Assembly (NCBI GenBank): GCA_043228905.1
Contig: JBHGNT010000003.1
Location: 15,748,001 to 15,812,000, forward strand
Source of the DNA: Azolla caroliniana
Lineage: Eukaryota > Polypodiophyta
Direction: 5' to 3'
DNA length: 64,000 nt
Shown: piece after piece, positions 31,590 to 41,599 of the stretch
How positions within the stretch are numbered: position 1 is the stretch's first letter
How the letters are laid out: the number at the start of each line of letters is the position of its first letter
Position numbers and translations under genes: made by a program
The notes under the pieces: model-generated
Seen by the model: the letters and a program-made list of their open reading frames with translations, nothing else
What the model was told of the DNA's origin: nothing
Database searches by the model: none

Positions 31590-33180
31590 GAACGTCTTTC
31601 TTTGATCCTCTTGAGAAGCCGTAAATTAGTGTGCAAGTACACTAATTTCTCCACATGACATGGGGATAACCTGTTTCTTCTTTTTGAATGTATAAGAGAA
31701 AATGTACTTCAATTCCTTTCACATGGAGATGCACTAGAACCTTGTGAGAGCACATGAATTGCGAGTTTCACCAAATGGGAGTAACTCTTCCAAATGTTTC
31801 CCACCACATAACTGGATTTTTCATTCTATTTAAGTCTTTTCTATAACCATAAAACTCATCTATCAAGGCATTTTGTAAATCTTGATTGCCACTTGCATAA
31901 TGCATGATTGTTCTCATCCAACCAATATTCATCTCATTATTTATCTCATTATTTATTTCTTGACCGTTTCCAATCCATTTTGGATGCAAAATATACCTTG
32001 TAAGATGTAATGGAGATTGCAACATTGACCATGTATTTCTGCAACACAATTTGATTTCATCAAGCTTCATAGGATCAATTTCTATCAAAGACATATTATT
32101 TATTTCTTTTATCATTTGTTGCGTAAGATCATAAATCAATTCCATAGTAGTACCCTCCCTCTTTGCTAAACGAAGTAGTTTCAAAATTGGTATACATAAT
32201 GTCACTATTATTGTCACATTTGACCAAAATCTAACATAAAAAATAATTGTAACTATCTCCTCAACCTTCTTTGTTTTAGATCCCGTCCATTTGCCCCATT
32301 GTTCATTAACTATCATTCTTCTCAAACCACCATATACTCTCTCATCTAGTAAATTCGAAAGAACAATAAAACTATATGCAAACCTTGTATTAGAAGGTTT
32401 AAGCAATTCTTTCTCACTATAACTTCGAAAGATTGCCAAAACATTTTGTTTTCTAGTTATGAATACGGTTATCAATCCAAGCCAATTTGGCTATATCCTC
32501 AAATAACCAATGTACATAATGGCATGTGCATCTAGTATAGAAAATTGATGGCCACTCTTTTTCTATCATCTCTCCTACCACCACACAATTAGTAGTGTTA
32601 TCCATACAAACTTGCATTACGTTCAATGGTCAAACTTCGAGAATAAATCTTTTAAAATGTTAAAAATGTATTCTCTTGTCTTAACATGACCACTTGTGTC
32701 CACTAATTTCAAAAATATCGAGCCATACATAGATGATGTCATAACGTTAATAATCGGTCTATTTCTACTATCAATGTAGCCATCAATAACTATTGTGCAT
32801 CCATGTTTTCCAATTTTCTTTCATTTGTGAAAAATTGAGTTCGATAGTTTTAATTTTTGCATTCAAATACTTATTGCACAATTGATACACAAAAGGTGGT
32901 TTAAAAGAAGGGCCAACTTGTCCAACAACCTTAAGCATATCTTGGAAAAATTAACTTTCAACTTTTCCATGTGGAATATCTTCAACATAAAAGAACCTTG
33001 CAAGAGCCTCTACTGCATTTTTCCTTTTAATTGCATATTCCATGTCATTTGTAAAGAACCACTTGCATCCAATTTTATGAGAGAGAGAGAGAGAGAGATA
33101 TTCTATTATCGTCGTTGGAGGGCAAATATGACCTATGAGACCAAAAATATAACATTTCATGTGATACGTGTGAAAGTGAG
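31590..33180 (-). pseudogene. hAT-family transposase, degraded
   Basis: Minus-strand fragments follow hAT (DUF659/Ac-like) order. N-terminal ARFFYVEDIPHGKVE and QVGPSFKPPFVYQLCNKYL lie near 32850-33060. The DUF659 core DGYIDSRNRPIINVM with VDTSGHVKTREYI is near 32660-32790, and VCMDNTTNCV near 32580-32620. FRSYSEKELLKPSNTRFA is near 32380-32430. The C-terminal dimerisation region CERN, stop, STFSLIHSKRRNRL with VEKLVYLHTNLRLLKRI is near 31600-31730. Stops (for example TGA in place of the Trp in CERNW) and frame changes show it is dead. The intact enzyme would cut and join hAT ends in the nucleus. Confidence 0.8.
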
Positions 33181-33350
33181 TACCAACTCTTGATGTTCAA
33201 GAACTTTACCAATGAATGTTGCAATCGAGAGTGCACATTGTGTTTATGAGAGAAATTCATGCAAGGATTGGGCTCGATCGAAGATATGTGGAAAGCATGG
33301 TTGAATACAATCAAAGGCAGAGCATTGTATCAAAGTGTGATACTCAGACT

Positions 33351-33885
33351 TAGCAATGGGCCTGGTTTGGGCTCAAATCGAACCAAACCGTTAAGCCATG
33401 GTTTAAAGGTTTATAAGTTCTAAATAATTAAATGATTTGGTTTGGTTTTAATGATTATTAAATAGTTCACTTTGGTTCTAAAACAGAGGTTTATCGGTTT
33501 ATAGGTTTAAATGTTTTTGGGCTAACTTTTTTATCCCTTAAATGTTTATGTAATTTAATGGTTAAATAAATGGTTTTTATTGATTTAATTCACTTAACTT
33601 AAATGTTTATTTAATCTCATGGCTTAATTAATGCTTATTCATTTATTTTAATATAAGTGCTTATTTAATTTTTAATTAGTTTGGCTTAAATGTGGTTAGG
33701 TTTAAACTTTTTATTAAATGGCTCCGTTTGGTTTCAACTTTTCCCTAAACGATTTTGTTTTAAATAGTTTGGTTTACTTTTTCTTAAATGGTTTGGTTTA
33801 ATGGCTTGAAAGTTCATAAACGGTTTGGTTTGGTTTTAAGGTAAAGAAACCAAATTGAACCGAAACTGAACTAGGCCCATTGTTG
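33351..33885. mobile_element. hAT-type MITE with 8-bp target duplication
   Basis: 535 bp bounded by TAGCAATGGGCCTGG and CTAGGCCCATTGTTG (12 of 15 terminal inverted positions match). The exact 8-bp duplication CTCAGACT at 33343-33350 and 33886-33893 is typical of hAT insertions. The interior is a low-complexity series of TTTAAATGGTTTGGTTT-like units with no coding capacity. It lies just outside the hAT transposase pseudogene, which may be related or only neighbouring. Confidence 0.8.
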
Positions 33886-33893
33886 CTCAGACT

Positions 33894-34642
33894 CTTGAAC
33901 TTGTTTAGGGCAAAGTGTGCATAGAAGGCCATTCTCATCACTTGTGCCCCAATGCCCCGTCTCACATCACAATGCATGTGAGCTAAGTCGCATGGAAGCA
34001 ACGGTTCAAATGGCAGATAATGGGATGGGTTCTAACATGTATCGATGTGTACGGTTTCCTCGTTCTACGAAGAATATGGTTTTGTAGTTAGGTGCAACGT
34101 GTGTAGTATAATGTGTGAAGCATGAGCCTCCACATTTGTCCCATGTCATGATACATTGACGTTGCAAAAAGGCATCATTTACAGTGGAATCTAGTGATGC
34201 ATCATGAAGCAAGTGTCTTGCATCCCATCTACCAAACCATTTTTCCATATCTTACATCCAACCGGAACACAAAATTTTGCTTTTATGCGTCTTTTGGATC
34301 TTTTTGTTTACTTCCCATGCAATTCTAAGAAGTCGATGTGAGGGACTTTTTGAACCTTAAGCAGTATTCAACAACCCTTTCCATAACCATGATCTCAATG
34401 GGAAGCGATCCCCTCTCAAGGAGGAGGATGGTGTCGAGTGTTTGTTTCTTAACTTTGTAGGAAAATGCTTTTGGACATATTCAAACTATTTCCACATAGA
34501 TTTAGGGATGCTACCGCCCCATACTTCCACCCCATAGAGAAGAACCAACGTCACCAAAGTGTTGAAATGATATTTCTCGAGGACCCAACACTTAATATCT
34601 CCATGATTGCATGTGTTCTCAAATGCAAAGTATACTCGCTTA
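33894..34642. other. intergenic, nothing recognised
   Basis: Ordinary base composition, no supported gene, no repeat shared with the rest of the window that I noticed. Confidence 0.45.
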
Positions 34643-34900
34643 TGTTGGCCCGTTAAAAGTCCCACTCTACCGACTTGTATCCTAATGTGAACACGTCCTC
34701 ACAGTTAGGGCTAAGTTGCCCTAACTATATAAGTGAGAGACTAAGCATTGTAATAGGTTCCGAGGTTAATGCAATACACTCTTCTTTGGAGCACATAGTC
34801 ATCTCTCTTTGTCTGCATAATCATCTTGCTACATCTCTTGTTTGTCTAACTAACCAACAGGTCCTCAACTTCTGCATCATCAACTTCATATTCTTTAACA
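34643..34900 (+). repeat. Copia-H 5' LTR
   Basis: 258 bp from TGTTGGCCCG to TTCTTTAACA. The U3 part (CTTGTATCC, GTGTGAACTCGTCC-like, TTAGGGCTAAG) matches the sense strand of the Copia-G LTR. CTATATAAG is at about 34724-34732. Confidence 0.8.
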
Positions 34901-34905
34901 CTTAG

Positions 34906-34917
34906 TGGTATCAGAGC
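34906..34917 (+). other. Copia-H primer-binding site (tRNA-iMet)
   Basis: TGGTATCAGAGC, exact, five bases after the LTR. Confidence 0.9.
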
Positions 34918-35013
34918 GACTTGTAGTTCAGCAACAATAGTAACATAAATTTGAAAGGAAAAGAAACGGCTGAAGGAAAGGACCAGGTTAGCAAATCTCA
35001 CTTCCAACAAAAC

Positions 35014-36290
35014 ATGGCCTCATCATTCAACACATGAGTAGAAATCAGAAAGTTCGACGGCAAAAACTTTGCCTTATTGAAGGAGATGATGCAAGATATA
35101 CTGATCATCCGGCTCAAATCGAGACAATACAGTACACCAACAAACCAACCTCGATGACATCAGATGAATGATGTTCCCTGGATGAAATAGCCAAGTTGAC
35201 CATCAAAATGCACCTGGCCGTGAACGTCTACTTTAGCATGGCCAAAGGTACGTGAACATTTGCCTTGTGGGAGAAGTTCATATTGATCCGACAATTGTTC
35301 AATATGAAGATGCGAGAGATGGATTTGGAAACCTCCCACATCAACACCTTCCACCGGGTGTTGTCCGAACTCTCCTCCCAAGGGATTAACTTCAAAGAAG
35401 AAGTTAAAGCTCTTACCCTCCTCTTGAGCTTGCCGACAAGTTGGGAGGTATTTTGTACGACCTTTGCCAACAATTGTCTGAATCTAAATCTAGATGAGAC
35501 GATTGAACAAGTCCTTACGGAGGACATTTGACGAAAATCAATGGGACTCACCATCGGCGAGTCAGTAGAAGCCCACAATTCCACTGAGTCAATCAACTGA
35601 TCCAATTGATCGAGAGATCAAGACGGAAGAATCAGTGGAAACAACAGTCGACCGAGAGAGAGGGGGACCGACAACAGTCGAAGTCAAGAAATAGCCGACC
35701 ATGTGACTTCTGCACCCACTATAGAAAAGCCGGTCACAACGTTTCCGAGTGCTGGTCAATTAAGAGGAAGGAGAATGGTCGGCGATTCAAGCAGAACTCA
35801 GGACGATTAGACTCAAACCGTTCTCTAGTCAGCAACCAGATCAACGTTGCCGACTCATGATAAGGAGAAATCCTCTCTCTAGAGGACTCAATGATCTGAG
35901 AAGTCCTCTACAATGCACAAGATGCATGGATGTGTCTATTGGACTCTGGTGCCACATTTCACATGACCCGAAATATCGAATGGTTTTCAAACTATTCGGC
36001 TAGAGCCAATGCCACTGTCTGACTCGGCAATGGGCAAGAATGCAAATTCGCCAAAATCGAGGAAGTACCAATTTGATTGCCAAATGGCAATACAATCGTC
36101 CTGCACCATGTTTGGAATGTACCCGAGCTCAAAAGGGGTCTGGTCTCCATCGGTACCGAATGACTCTAAGTGAATCGTCATGGATGATCAGCCGAGGAAA
36201 TATGAAAATCGGGAGCAGATGCAAGTACAACAACTTGTATCTATTGATGGAAATCACTCCAGAGGGCACAATGTCGTGAAGATTTTTGGC
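35014..36290 (+). pseudogene. Copia-H gag and protease/pre-integrase, broken
   Basis: The gag begins MASSFNT, stop, VEIRKFDGKNFALLKEMM. A good central stretch runs 35265-35531 (FNMKMREMDLETSHINTFHRVLSELSSQGINF). The CCHC knuckle CTHYRKAGHNVSEC is near 35712-35753. The protease LDSGATFHMTRNIEWFSNYS is near 35941-36000. The pre-integrase KYNNLYLLMEI is near 36220. Many stops. Confidence 0.8.
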
Positions 36291-36307
36291 CATAAGTGTT
36301 ATGGGCA

Positions 36308-36753
36308 TGACCATATAATATCCCGTGGTGAGAATTTACCGTAGTATTCTATACATGTGGATAAGTGTGAGGGTTAAACGAGAGTGTAGAGAAGGGGATG
36401 ATTACTTTTAAATCCTCGGGATTGAGACAAACCATTAGGCCAAGTGTGAACTTGCTTAGGGGCCTTGGGTATCGCTATAAATAAGAGGCCTAGCTACCCT
36501 CATTTGAGGATCTTTTGACTACATCGAGACTCTGCTCGTGTGGTGGGTCAACTCTTGTAGCGAGCGCGCCAGCACCAGGTACGACTCGATGCCACGGCGG
36601 TGGTATGGGACGCCGATTGAGGCTCGAGTCCGTCTCGATCCCTTCGCACGGGGGTGGTCGGGTGGATCGGCACCCTTCTTTCTCTCTCTCCTTTCTTTCT
36701 ATCTACCTAGATCTATCTTTATCTAATGCTTACTTTAGTACATGTCTCTAATA
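36308..36753 (+). repeat. TR-GAG 5' LTR
   Basis: From TGACCATATAATATCCC to GTCTCTAATA. TATAAATAAG is at about 36477-36486. The sequence TTTGGTATCC just after it is a possible but unidentified primer site. The end is TA rather than CA. Confidence 0.8.
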
Positions 36754-37009
36754 TTTGGTATCCTTCCTATGTACTAATATTTCTTTTGTTGGTCTTATCT
36801 TCTCGATGGATGGCGATCGATCGTTGTGCGGTTGGCCTTCATGCAGACAAGGATCAACAAGGAACTTCGGTAATCTTTCTTGTTATTTTTTGTCTAATTT
36901 TCTTCTCCCATCTAATCATGTGTATGGTTAATATGTAGATTATTTTCATTAATCAAATGATGTTGTAGTGGTATTTAATTGGTTATCTAAAACGTTTACA
37001 TATGTGCAC

Positions 37010-37252
37010 GAGGTCAATACCTTGTTTGACATATAAATAATATGTGATGAGTGTGTATGTGTATGAGGTTAATACCTCAATTACGTATTACGTTCACGAA
37101 CATATGTTACGTTTGCGTATGAGGTCAACACCTCGATTTTGTTGTAAATGATATGCGTTTGGTCTCGTATGCGTAAGAGGTCAATACCTCAATTGAGTAT
37201 TACGTTGAACCCTTATTTTTGGATGTCTCGTGTGCGTAGAGGTATATGCCTC
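37010..37252 (+). repeat. five spaced near-palindromes in the TR-GAG leader
   Basis: GAGGTNAATACCTC-like 14-mers start at 37010, 37065, 37121, 37177 and 37239, that is every 55-62 bp. Most are preceded by GTATGCGTA-like sequence and several are followed by AATTNNGTATTACGTT. This is a decayed tandem array of about 56-bp units, each with an inverted repeat. Confidence 0.75.
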
Positions 37253-37872
37253 GATTACGTCATTTTTGGCTATTAAATATAACGATTTCTTTAATATAGG
37301 CATATGTGGTCACGTGTATACGTAGTTGATCGTATATATGTGATAATATACATATGTGTATATAAGTTATTACGTGATTTTAAATCAAATGTTTTCCTTT
37401 TCGGGGAAAGGTTCTTGGTGGCCGTCCTCACATTTTTGTGAGAATCGTGTTGTCACCATCCCTTTTTTCAACAATTTTTTATTGTTGAAATCCCCGTTGG
37501 TGACTTCGATATTTCGTTATGTAAAGAAATGCTATAGCCATAATGATTTTGAGTACGTAGGGCTTGACCTACTTCATGTGAGGTCGCTCTTATGACACAC
37601 GTATCCAACATCCCTCCCTCATTACATGGATATGATGCCACCATGAGATCATTCTTACGAGAGGCATTCGTAATGACGTGACCATGTGATGGGCCACGTG
37701 GGCCTACTACGAAAAGAGGGCTCATTTGGCTTGACCATTGGGTTGCACTTTGGTTTATGCCATCGTAATTACGAGACTTGAGGTTAGGTAACCTACCAAC
37801 ATAGTTGTAGTAAATGAGGGCGAAATAAGGACTCTTGACATATATGTTTCTTTTAAAAAAACTGCTCAACAG

Positions 37873-39174
37873 ATGACCGAACTTCGGCAATCTCAAAGTG
37901 CTCTCGAGGCACGTGTCATTAGTCTACAACGTGAGACTAATAGACTTGATGAGCGATAGGGTGAACCATCGTTGGTCATTAAGCCATTTATGGGAGACAA
38001 AAAGGAAAGAACCGAAGAAGCAATCTACACGTGGCTGGGCCGATGGGAGTCTCATTTTGAGCTCTATCCCACGCCAGATAGTAAGAAGATTGCATATGTT
38101 GTCCGAGAACTAGGGGGTAAGGCCGTTGCCTGGTGGCGTGGGCTTCGTACGTTGGGGAAATTGCCCGATACCTGGACAACTTTTGTCACAGTTTTCAAGG
38201 GCCAATTTCTACAACCTCCCTCTCGAACCAAGGCAGCACAAGCTTTAATGAACCTCTCTAGTCGGAAATTTTCCTCGCTAGAAGATTATGTTCACCATGC
38301 TAGAACCCAAATCCAAAAGTCGGGTCTAGAAGGGGACAATTGGTTAATAGCTTGTTTTGTCAATGGCATCCCCAATTCGGACTATCACTAGATAGTGCAC
38401 GATAAGGATCCAAAATCCTTCGAAGAGGCAGTTGAAATAGTTCTTCGCTATCAACGCACTTCGAAGAAGGACCACAACAAACCCAACGAAGCGCCCGGGA
38501 CTAAGCAGTCGCAATTCGCTGGGAAACGCAAGACACCCAACGAATTCATGGATCGCGATTGTAAGCGACAACATCCTTTTTGCGTATTCTGCAAAAAGAA
38601 GGGTCATACAAAAGAGCAATGTTGAAAGCTCCAACGGAAAGAGCACGACAACAAAGCTAAAGCTGCAAACCATAAAGGTCAGATTCCTAATGTCCTTTAG
38701 GTCTATACACATCATTTAAGTAATTGTCAATGTTCTTTCCCTCACTATGTATTGGGTCCCAACGATTTACTACGTGCAAACGGGTATATCAATGGATCTC
38801 CCGTACAATTTTTATTTGATTCGGGAAGCTCACACAATTTTGTGAATGATCGTTTGGTTCAGATATGGGGAATCCAACCCACCGTAAGTGATCACACCTA
38901 GATGGTGCACTTCGCTGATGGAAGAGTACAATACATCAATGGGGCGATTCATTCATTAGGAATTTCTATCGATACTTATATAGAGGAAGTAGACTTCCAT
39001 GTAATGAATCTTTGTACCACCGATGTAATACTGGGTTATCCCTGGTTCTATAATAAAAGCTCTTCTTTATCTATTGATTGGGTTCATCATTCAATTACAT
39101 TTGTATTGAACGACTGTACTCATTTTATTCAATGTGTAAAAAAACAATCCCTCTCGATTGTTTCCTCGTGTTAA
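37873..39174 (+). pseudogene. TR-GAG gag-protease frame with five in-frame stops
   Basis: From ATG 37873 a single frame of 434 codons runs to TAA at 39172. It contains a short coiled coil (TELRQSQSALEARVISLQRE), retrotransposon gag, knuckle CVFCKKKGHTKEQC near 38581-38622 and retropepsin FDSGSSHNFV near 38815-38845 with ILGYPW near 39031. It has four TAG and one TGA stops (near 37957, 38389, 38623, 38698 and 38899) and no frameshift. The stops fit CAG-to-TAG and similar changes. The protein would have been the particle and protease part of a retroelement. Confidence 0.8.
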
Positions 39175-39195
39175 TCAATATCCGAGTTGTCTTGG

Positions 39196-39639
39196 TGACC
39201 ATATAATATCCCGTGGTGAGAATTTACTGTAGTATTCTATACACGTGGATAAGTGTGAGGGTTAAACGAGAGTGTAGAGAAGGGGAGGATTACTTTTAAA
39301 TCCTCGGGATTGAGACAACCCATTAGGCCAAGTGTGAACTTACCTGGGGGCCTTGGGTATCGCTATAAATAAGAGGCCTAGCTACCCTCATTGGACTATC
39401 TTGTTGACTACGTCGAGAATCTGTCTTGTGGTGGTTCAACTCTTGTAGCGAGCATGCCAGCACCAGGTACAACTCGACCACGGCGGTGGTATGGGACGCC
39501 GATCGAGGCTCGAGTCCGTCTCGATCCCTTCGCTCGGGGGTGGTCGGGTGGATCAACACCCTTCTTTCTCTCTCTCCTTTCTTTCTATCTACCTAAATCT
39601 ATCCTTATCTAATGCTTACTTTAGTACATGTCTCTAATA
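39196..39639 (+). repeat. TR-GAG 3' LTR
   Basis: The same boundaries as the 5' LTR with scattered substitutions and small indels, so an older element than Copia-A or Gypsy-1. Confidence 0.8.
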
Positions 39640-39999
39640 ATAAGGGGAAAAGTGATTTGGACGTGCGTGAATGGGGGCGTGCAAGGGTGCACGTGAACGA
39701 GTCTTATGTATATAATTAAAACAATTGTGAATATTGAGAACTGATTAGTACTAGGTAGAGTGCCTTAATAAGTACTTTATGATCACATGTATAGAGGTAA
39801 TAAGGGGTTGATGGGAGAAAATTGAGGGAGATCTCTGACAAAAATTGGTTGTCTTTATGCATGATGTAACAACCTTCCCTTGCACTATAAAAGGGGAGGT
39901 TTTGAACTATTGGCGGGGGATCCACTATTGGGAGAACGAAATGTTGTCGGATCGTGCTTTGCAGGCTTCCTTCCTATTCTTTGTTTTCTAGTTTCCTGT
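39640..39999. other. intergenic spacer before Copia-E
   Basis: No gene seen. CTATAAAAGGGGAGG near 39886-39900 followed by a GC-rich start-like region resembles a Pol II core promoter, perhaps of an old LTR, but no partner was found. Confidence 0.35.
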
Positions 40000-40506
40000 T
40001 TGTTGGGAATTCGGTCCCTCCGGATGGGATCCGGATGAGAATTGGACGAGCCGAAGGTAGAAACCAGATCGAAGAACATATCTGTAAATATGTTCCTAGT
40101 GTGCCTATCATGGCCATATTTGTAAATAGTCCTAAAGTCATATAAGTAAAAGTATGACTTAGGGCAATCACTTATGATAACAATGTGAGTAGAGATATTG
40201 TTGTATAGACACACACAGAGAGAGTGTGTGAGATACAGAAAGCTTTTTAGTTGTAACTGCCGGTTGGCGATGACATAGAGCTCGAGGTCGTTGCCTCCGA
40301 GTTTCATTCCATTGTACCCCTCTCTATAGTGATTCTGTTCGGAGTATGTGGGCTCCCGTGGATTTTTTTCCCGATTAGGGTTTTCCACGAAAACATATGT
40401 TGTTGTCTCATTCTGCGTAAGTGCACTAATTGTCTTATTCCTATTTTCTTATTTCTCCTTCCATTGTGAGTTTAAGACTCGGTTGTGGCTGAGCACTATT
40501 TCCTCA
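40000..40506 (+). repeat. Copia-E 5' LTR
   Basis: TGTTGGGAATTCGGTCCCTC to TTTCCTCA, 507 bp, close relative of the Copia-C LTR. It contains the CCCGTGG...GGGTTTTCCACG block near 40356-40388. Confidence 0.8.
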
Positions 40507-40527
40507 AAATATGGTATTAGATCGAAC

Positions 40528-40699
40528 AACAAAAGGAAGAATCATTCGGAAGGATGTTCAAGCTCACCGGCTCCAACTATTGAGTGTGGAAGTCGAAGAT
40601 GAGAGACATGCTCGTGGTCAAAGATCTTTGGCTGCCGGTACAGTTCGGGGACAAGAAACCGGACAAGATTGATGCCACAACGTGGGAGGTGATGCATAT
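40528..40699 (+). pseudogene. Copia-E gag, first piece
   Basis: EESFGRMFKLTGSNY, stop, VWKSKMRDMLVVKDLWLPVQFGDKKPDKID. It matches the Copia-B gag N-terminus but has lost the ATG and carries TGA in place of a Ser codon. It ends at CATAT, the Copia-F target. Confidence 0.85.
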
Positions 40700-41007
40700 T
40701 GTAAAAGAATATGTGTGCGGAAGCGCATGCATAAGACACAGGAAACGAAACTATATTAAAAAATAATTCTTTGTATATTCTCTATTTTACACTTCATGCT
40801 CAGTGAGCACCTTTTATACAAGCCCTGACTATTGGGATGACACAAGTACTGACAGTACTTGACTGCTCATAAATAAGCATCCTACACTTACTCCCAAAAT
40901 TTTTCCTTACGAGGAATAACGTTCTAACGGCCTCTCAATTTACGCACCGTTACGGCCATGTTGTGCGTATCATTTTACGCACCCAATGTTGAGCTTGTCT
41001 CTCAACA
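40700..41007 (-). repeat. Copia-F 3' LTR
   Basis: + strand TGTAAAAGAATATG...CTCTCAACA, 308 bp. The minus-strand TATA (TATAAAAGG) is at about 40831-40839. Confidence 0.9.
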
Positions 41008-41523
41008 CTCCCCCTCAAGCTCAACTTGAGCTTCCATGTGCTCCTCCGGATCTTCGCTCCGGCTTCTCCTGGCTTCACGCCTCGCTCGCGCTCCTTGACC
41101 CGTCCGATTCCGCGCGCCTCGACCCTTTCGGTCAGCTTGTCTACTCATGTGGCCCTTCTCAACTCCCTTGTTGTCGCGGTGTTGGTGCCTCTTTTGCTGC
41201 CCTTTTCTCCGCTTGGCCCTCAGTCGATTCGTAATGTCCGAATCGAACATTTCAATTGAATCGGTCACTTCTGATCCAATTCCGCTTACATCTGAATTGG
41301 CTATCTCCAATTCGTCTTCTATCTTTAGGCCCTTGACAACATCAGACCACGTCTTGGTCTTGGCCTTTACGCCCTTATTGGCTGTATCTCCCCCTTGTCT
41401 GGCTATCTTCGGTTCTTTCTTGCGATTACGACACTTGCTCACTTCTTCAGCTTCTTCAGCTGGCCCGAAATCGAATTCTTCATCCGTCTCGGCCTCACGG
41501 TCATTACCACTCCTTTCACGCTA
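41008..41523 (-). other. basic frame between pol and 3' LTR of Copia-F
   Basis: A frame of about 170 codons stays open from just after a TAG near 41520 into the LTR. It begins acidic (EAETDEEFDFGPAEEAEEV) and becomes strongly basic (RAKRRKGQQKRHQHRDNKG, RGARNRTGQGARARREARRS), with TWSDVVKGLKIEDE between. It has no good ATG. It sits between two polypurine tracts, one ending pol and one abutting the LTR. Function unknown. Confidence 0.45.
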
Positions 41524-41599
41524 TTGTTCCTATCTCCCCCTCAAGTTCGGCGTGTCGAGGTGACCAATCCCAGCTCACCTGAGAAATGCTGCAACTTGT

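Larger units (their letters stand above)
34643..36307 (+). mobile_element. Copia-H, truncated relative of Copia-G
   Basis: 5' LTR, a perfect iMet primer site, a gag with stops, a knuckle and the start of protease/pre-integrase. The sequence is then cut at 36308 by the LTR of the TR-GAG element. Nothing resembling the rest of Copia-H follows that element, so the 3' half is deleted. Confidence 0.85.
36308..39639 (+). mobile_element. TR-GAG-type non-autonomous LTR element (gag plus protease only)
   Basis: 3.3 kb with two similar LTRs of about 445 bp. Between them are a long repeat-bearing leader and one gag-protease frame. No RT, RNase H or integrase sequence is present. This fits terminal-repeat elements with a GAG domain, here with a retropepsin as well. 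The gag type (WWRGL..., LEDYVHHARTQIQKSG) resembles plant Ty3/gypsy gag. The flanks GGGCA and ATAAG do not match, so no target duplication is visible. Confidence 0.8.

Noticed and set aside
31590-33885. The hAT pseudogene and the MITE being one element
   Set aside because: The MITE has its own complete ends and 8-bp duplication; no matching end was found beyond 31590.
37873-39174. TAG reassigned to an amino acid in this genome
   Set aside because: The F-box gene ends in TAG and host genes contain none in frame; deamination in methylated repeats explains the pattern.
36303-39644. A target duplication for the TR-GAG element
   Set aside because: GGGCA and ATAAG do not match, and shifting the borders by a few bases did not help.
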